DNA of 5,759 nucleotides, taken from NCBI GenBank assembly GCA_002435985.1, contig DIXD01000046.1:1-5759 (forward strand). Direction: 5' to 3'. This document shows positions 1-5,759 of the stretch, piece by piece. Source of the stretch: Spirochaetaceae bacterium UBA6089 (GTDB taxonomy: Bacteria; Spirochaetota; Spirochaetia; Treponematales; Rectinemataceae). Both the position numbers and the translations under genes were made by a program. The stretch's first letter is position 1. Each line of letters opens with the position of its first letter. The notes beneath the pieces are model-generated. The model had not been told where the DNA came from. It ran no database searches and worked only from the letters and a program-made list of their open reading frames with translations.

Positions 1-584
1 GCCCAGGCAGCACCCGCCACGCCCCACTGAAACACGATGATGAAGATCAAGTCGAGCACGACGTTCATGAGCGATGCTGCGATGAGAAGGTACAAGGGGG
101 TTTTCGAATCGCCTATGCCGCGCAGCATTGCCGAGACTCCGTTGTAGCCGAAGGTGATCAGCATCCCTCCAAGAATGATGCTCATGTAGGATTTGGCTTC
201 CGCATAGATGTCCTGCGGCACGGCCAGAAGGTTGAGGATCAGCGGCACGGCCAAAAAGCCGAGTACCGACATCAGAATGCCTGCCGCAAAGAGGAATAGA
301 TAGCTGGTGCTGATCGTGGCGGCGAGTCGCCTTACGTCCTTTGCGCCGAAGAATTGGCTTATAAGGACCGAGGACCCCATCGTAATTCCCACAATGAGCG
401 CAAGCAGGAGAAATATCACCGGAAAGGAAACGCCTACAGCCGCCAGTGCGTGGGAGCCGACGAAGCGCCCGACCACGAAACTGTCCACCATATTGTAGAA
501 CTGTTGGAACACATTTCCCAGCAACAGAGGGAGCGCAAAGCTGATCAGGACAGAGGCCTCGTCGCCCTCGGTGAGGTCTCTCAT
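1..584 (-). CDS. MATE family efflux transporter, N-terminal part (cut by window edge)
   Basis: Integral inner-membrane antiporter of the MATE (NorM/MepA/DinF-like) family, which exports drugs or other organic cations using an Na+ or H+ gradient. The 194 complete codons visible have no stop; the C-terminus lies beyond base 1. Family proteins are usually about 450 aa with 12 helices, so roughly 40% is seen. Hydrophobic segments fall at about residues 13-36, 50-75, 92-120, 132-152 and 163-187. Family-type stretches include FALPLLLGNVFQQFYNMVDS (16-35), where the acidic residue in helix 1 is D34, ISQFFGAKD (75-83), a short loop with RGIGDSKTP (155-163), and NVVLD (174-178) leading to GVAGAAW (188-194) at the start of helix 6. 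The start ATG overlaps the mazG stop as ATGA and is preceded by AAGGA six bases upstream, which fixes the start. MATE membership is clear from sequence; the substrate and exact subfamily cannot be told. Confidence 0.93.
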   Translation of the reverse strand, partial: MRDLTEGDEASVLISFALPLLLGNVFQQFYNMVDSFVVGRFVGSHALAAVGVSFPVIFLLLALIVGITMGSSVLISQFFGAKDVRRLAATISTSYLFLFAAGILMSVLGFLAVPLILNLLAVPQDIYAEAKSYMSIILGGMLITFGYNGVSAMLRGIGDSKTPLYLLIAASLMNVVLDLIFIIVFQWGVAGAAW

Positions 585-1456
585 GGAGATTCCTTCTGCT
601 TTGCTTCGTTCCAGAAGGCGTCCATCTGCTCCATATGGTCCGGAGACAAGGCGAGGTGGTTCTCTTTCATGCGCATCTCGATGTGGCGGAATCGCCGAGA
701 GAATTTTTCGTTGGCGCGGTGGAGCGCGATCGAGGGTTCGATGCCGTAGAGACGTGCGGCGTTAACCACGGTGAAGAGAAGGTCCCCGAATTCCTCCTCG
801 AGCGCATCTTTCGTGTCGGGCGATTCCTCTCCGGAAGCGGTGCGCGCATGCCCCAGTTCCACCAACTCCTCTTCGATCTTCTGCCAGATATCCTGGCGGT
901 TTTCCCAGTCGAATCCGACTTTAGCGGCTTTTTTTTGAAGCTTGTAGGCCTTTTCGAGCGGCGGCAGGTGTCGATGCACTTCGTCGAGGAGTGAATCCTT
1001 CTTGCGGCGGCCCTCGACGCGCTCTTTTATCTCGTTCCACTGCTGCACGACCTGATCTGGGCTGTGCACCTCTGCCTCGCCGAAGACATGCGGGTGGCGA
1101 CGGATCAGCTTACTCGCGCTTTCGTGGAGTGCTTCGGCCACGGTGTAGCGGCCTTCCTGCTGGCTCATGTAGGCGACCATCGTCGCGAGGAGGTAGAGGT
1201 CGCCCGTCTCTTCTTTTATATGGGAATTGTCGTCTTCGGTGATGGCCTCTGCGAGCTCATACGCCTCTTCGATGATGTTCCCACGGATGCTCGAAGGAGT
1301 CTGTTCGAGATCCCATGGGCAGCCGTCGCGTGCTCGAAGGCGCGCGACTACGGTATAGAAGAGTTTAAATGCTTCGGCGGTTCTCTCCGCATCGGGGAGA
1401 ATCTGATCGTAGGTCTGTCCGGCAATCGTCTGCAACGAATGTGAATCGTAGTTCAT
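581..1456 (-). CDS. mazG: Nucleoside triphosphate pyrophosphohydrolase MazG
   Basis: Cytosolic all-alpha NTP pyrophosphohydrolase that splits (d)NTPs to the monophosphate and PPi; family members clear aberrant nucleotides, and in E. coli MazG also lowers ppGpp. At 291 aa it has the full tandem arrangement of two MazG domains. Domain 1 shows GCPWD (45-49), EEAYE (63-67) with ETGD (83-86), the EExxE...ExxD metal-binding signature, then RHPHVFG (120-126). Domain 2 shows KVGFDW (179-184), EELVE (196-200) with EFGD (222-225), then LLFTVVNAARL (226-236) and KFSRRF (251-256). All metal-ligand acidic residues are present in both domains. It is nearly 30 residues longer than the E. coli protein, mostly at the N-terminus before the first domain. 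The ATG is chosen because GAGGA lies four bases upstream and the next Met is residue 93. No mazEF toxin-antitoxin genes are adjacent. The stop overlaps the MATE start by four bases. Confidence 0.96.
   Translation of the reverse strand: MNYDSHSLQTIAGQTYDQILPDAERTAEAFKLFYTVVARLRARDGCPWDLEQTPSSIRGNIIEEAYELAEAITEDDNSHIKEETGDLYLLATMVAYMSQQEGRYTVAEALHESASKLIRRHPHVFGEAEVHSPDQVVQQWNEIKERVEGRRKKDSLLDEVHRHLPPLEKAYKLQKKAAKVGFDWENRQDIWQKIEEELVELGHARTASGEESPDTKDALEEEFGDLLFTVVNAARLYGIEPSIALHRANEKFSRRFRHIEMRMKENHLALSPDHMEQMDAFWNEAKQKESP
590..597 (-). promoter_or_regulatory. Ribosome binding site of the MATE gene, inside the mazG 3' end
   Basis: Read on the minus strand the bases are AGAAGGAA. The AAGGA core lies six bases before the ATG at 584-582. 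The site lies within the last codons of mazG, so ribosomes finishing mazG could re-initiate here. It decides the MATE start and supports translational coupling. Confidence 0.75.
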
Positions 1457-1503
1457 GATTTCCTCAGAGTTTAGGATGACAGTCTAAGAGCACTAGTGAA
1501 TGA

Positions 1504-1532
1504 ATGATATCAAAATTTGCAAACTTTGACAA
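1504..1532 (-). promoter_or_regulatory. Predicted sigma70-type promoter of mazG-MATE
   Basis: On the minus strand, -35 TTGTCA (1532-1527) and -10 TATCAT (1509-1504) each match the consensus at five of six positions and are separated by exactly 17 bases. The predicted transcription start is near 1497, giving a leader of about 40 nt to the mazG ATG. The surrounding region is AT-rich compared with the genes. The assignment rests on motif match only. Confidence 0.65.
1510..1529. promoter_or_regulatory. 20-bp near-perfect palindrome, candidate operator
   Basis: On the minus strand the half-sites are TCAAAGTTTG and CAAATTTTGA, an uninterrupted inverted repeat with nine of ten positions paired. It fills the 17-bp spacer of the predicted mazG promoter and runs three bases into the -35 box. 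A dimeric repressor bound here would be expected to block RNA polymerase. I do not recognise it as the site of a named regulator, and an AT-rich palindrome may arise by chance. Confidence 0.4.
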
Positions 1533-1605
1533 AAGGTCTTTCTGTTGCTGAGCTCTTAAAGATCGAAACGCAGACAAACTTCAAAACAATATTCAAAATG
1601 TGGTG

Positions 1606-1639
1606 GGAGCCATCTAGAAAAAGATTCGTAGACGGCCCC
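1606..1639 (-). terminator. Hairpin just after the VanZ-like gene, possible terminator
   Basis: On the minus strand GGGGCCGTCTA (1639-1629) pairs with TAGATGGCTCC (1616-1606) across a 12-nt loop, an 11-bp stem containing two G-T pairs. It begins four bases after the stop codon of the VanZ-like gene. The run after the stem (CACCACATTTTG) is a poor U-tract, so it may be a weak terminator or a 3'-end stabilising structure. The position after a stop codon and before a separate promoter supports a 3'-end role. Confidence 0.45.
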
Positions 1640-1643
1640 TCTT

Positions 1644-2030
1644 CTATTGTCCCTCTTTGTGTCGGGGAGCTCTTCCTCGCGCCACAAGTCGCATGATTAG
1701 CAGCGCCGCAGCGATCCCGACGACGTCCGCAACGAGGTCCTTCATATCGAAATGCCGCGACTTGGTAAAAAGCTGGCCTAACTCGGTGAGAAGGGCAAAT
1801 GTGCCGATTACGGCGAGGCTGAGGAAAAAAGCAGGGTTTTTCTTTTTCCAAGCCCGATGCTCGGCGCAGAAGACGGCGGTCACTGATCCGAAGAGCAGCG
1901 TATGCACGAGCTTGTCGATCTCGATTGCGCTTCGCGGCGTTCTGAAAAAGGCCTGCGAAGGAAGAAGCAGAAGGACGAGCACCGACACTGAGCTCGCGAT
2001 GGTCCATTTATACGGTTTTATTCTATCCAT
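1644..2030 (-). CDS. VanZ-like family membrane protein
   Basis: Small integral membrane protein of 128 aa with four predicted helices at about residues 10-28, 42-57, 67-87 and 100-117, and a basic C-terminal tail (RLVARGRAPRHK). The VanZ-like signature is visible: DKLVHTLLFG (39-48), then ELGQLF (83-88), R92, D95, and DLVADVVG (98-105). The last motif usually carries Asn where this protein has D102. The family takes its name from VanZ of the Tn1546 vancomycin cluster, which confers low-level teicoplanin resistance, but most chromosomal members stand alone and have no known function. No vanHAX genes are present, so a resistance role should not be inferred. No strong Shine-Dalgarno precedes the ATG. 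The gene is flanked upstream by the PFOR terminator and downstream by a hairpin, and I saw no convincing promoter of its own. It is probably expressed weakly or by read-through. Confidence 0.82.
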   Translation of the reverse strand: MDRIKPYKWTIASSVSVLVLLLLPSQAFFRTPRSAIEIDKLVHTLLFGSVTAVFCAEHRAWKKKNPAFFLSLAVIGTFALLTELGQLFTKSRHFDMKDLVADVVGIAAALLIMRLVARGRAPRHKEGQ

Positions 2031-2045
2031 GAAGTGGTATCACTC

Positions 2046-2080
2046 TAAAAGAAAGGCTGCCCCAGGTGCAATGGGGCAGC
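2046..2080 (-). terminator. Rho-independent terminator of the PFOR gene
   Basis: On the minus strand a perfect 8-bp GC-rich stem, GCTGCCCC (2080-2073) with GGGGCAGC (2063-2056), encloses a 9-nt loop and is followed by CTTTCTTTTAG, a T-rich run. It begins 28 bases after the PFOR stop codon and ends before the VanZ-like gene. It therefore separates the two transcription units. Confidence 0.85.
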
Positions 2081-2108
2081 TCCCATGTCATTCGAGGATA
2101 AGAAGCGT

Positions 2109-5666
<3,558 letters not shown>

Positions 5667-5674
5667 TGTGGTAT

Positions 5675-5680
5675 TCCTCT
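5675..5680 (-). promoter_or_regulatory. Ribosome binding site of the PFOR gene
   Basis: Minus-strand AGAGGA lies eight bases upstream of the ATG at 5666. It confirms this start, which also gives the normal family N-terminus only about 28 residues before the YPITPSSP motif. Confidence 0.75.
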
Positions 5681-5725
5681 GGAAAATAAGATTAATGAAA
5701 GTGACCTTGAATTATGGCTGCCTTT

Positions 5726-5754
5726 ATCGTACATCCATTTCCCGGATTTATCAA
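5726..5754 (-). promoter_or_regulatory. Possible sigma70-type promoter of the PFOR gene
   Basis: On the minus strand, -35 TTGATA (5754-5749) and -10 TACGAT (5731-5726) are separated by 17 bases, with five and four consensus matches. The start would be near 5719, giving a leader of about 53 nt. The region is cut by the window edge, so regulatory sites further upstream are not visible. I saw no clear inverted-repeat operator here. A second candidate -10 (CATAAT) just downstream has no good -35. Confidence 0.45.
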
Positions 5755-5759
5755 TACCG

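Noticed and set aside
354..994. Plus-strand open frames over the MATE and mazG genes
   Set aside because: They are antisense to clearly identified genes and lack recognisable products.
1526..1531. Perfect TTGACA on the plus strand as a divergent promoter
   Set aside because: No acceptable -10 box lies 16-18 bases downstream, and no plus-strand gene follows.
581..1643. mazEF toxin-antitoxin locus next to mazG
   Set aside because: The region upstream of mazG is a 187-bp intergenic region and a VanZ-like gene; no MazE- or MazF-like reading frame is present.
1510..2007. 165-codon minus-strand frame overlapping the VanZ-like gene
   Set aside because: It is another frame of the VanZ-like gene and runs through the hairpin and the mazG promoter. 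The product is Arg-, Ser- and Pro-rich with no domain, whereas the VanZ-like frame has family motifs and helices.
1644..2030. Glycopeptide resistance determinant
   Set aside because: Only VanZ-family resemblance is seen; no vanRS, vanHAX or transposon sequence is nearby, and stand-alone VanZ-like proteins are widespread.

Overview
The window holds four genes, all on the minus strand, so transcription runs from high to low coordinates. No lineage marker (rRNA, ribosomal protein) is present, so the organism can only be described. It is a bacterium of moderately high GC with clean Shine-Dalgarno sites. A full-length single-chain pyruvate:ferredoxin oxidoreductase (PFOR) points to an anaerobic or fermentative life. 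I do not assign a phylum.

Layout in the direction of transcription. (1) 5666-2109 encodes PFOR (NifJ/PorA type, 1185 aa). It has a plausible sigma70-type promoter at the right edge and a convincing rho-independent terminator (2046-2080) after its stop, so it looks monocistronic. (2) 2030-1644 encodes a small four-helix VanZ-like membrane protein. An 11-bp hairpin (1606-1639) follows it almost at once and may be a terminator with a poor U-tract. (3) A 187-bp AT-rich intergenic region (1457-1643) carries a strong-looking promoter (TTGTCA, 17 bp, TATCAT). A 20-bp near-perfect palindrome fills that promoter's spacer. (4) 1456-581 encodes the two-domain nucleoside triphosphate pyrophosphohydrolase MazG. 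Its stop overlaps by 4 nt (ATGA) the start of (5) 584 to the left edge, the N-terminal two-thirds or less of a MATE-family multidrug efflux transporter that is cut by the window.

The genes do not form an obvious pathway. PFOR supplies acetyl-CoA and reduced ferredoxin, MazG cleans nucleotide pools, and MATE proteins export organic cations or drugs. The only tight functional unit is mazG-MATE, which should be co-transcribed and translationally coupled. I find no mobile element, CRISPR array, tRNA, phage gene or new system. The most interesting item is the palindrome inside the mazG promoter. No gene-free stretch exceeds 300 bases.
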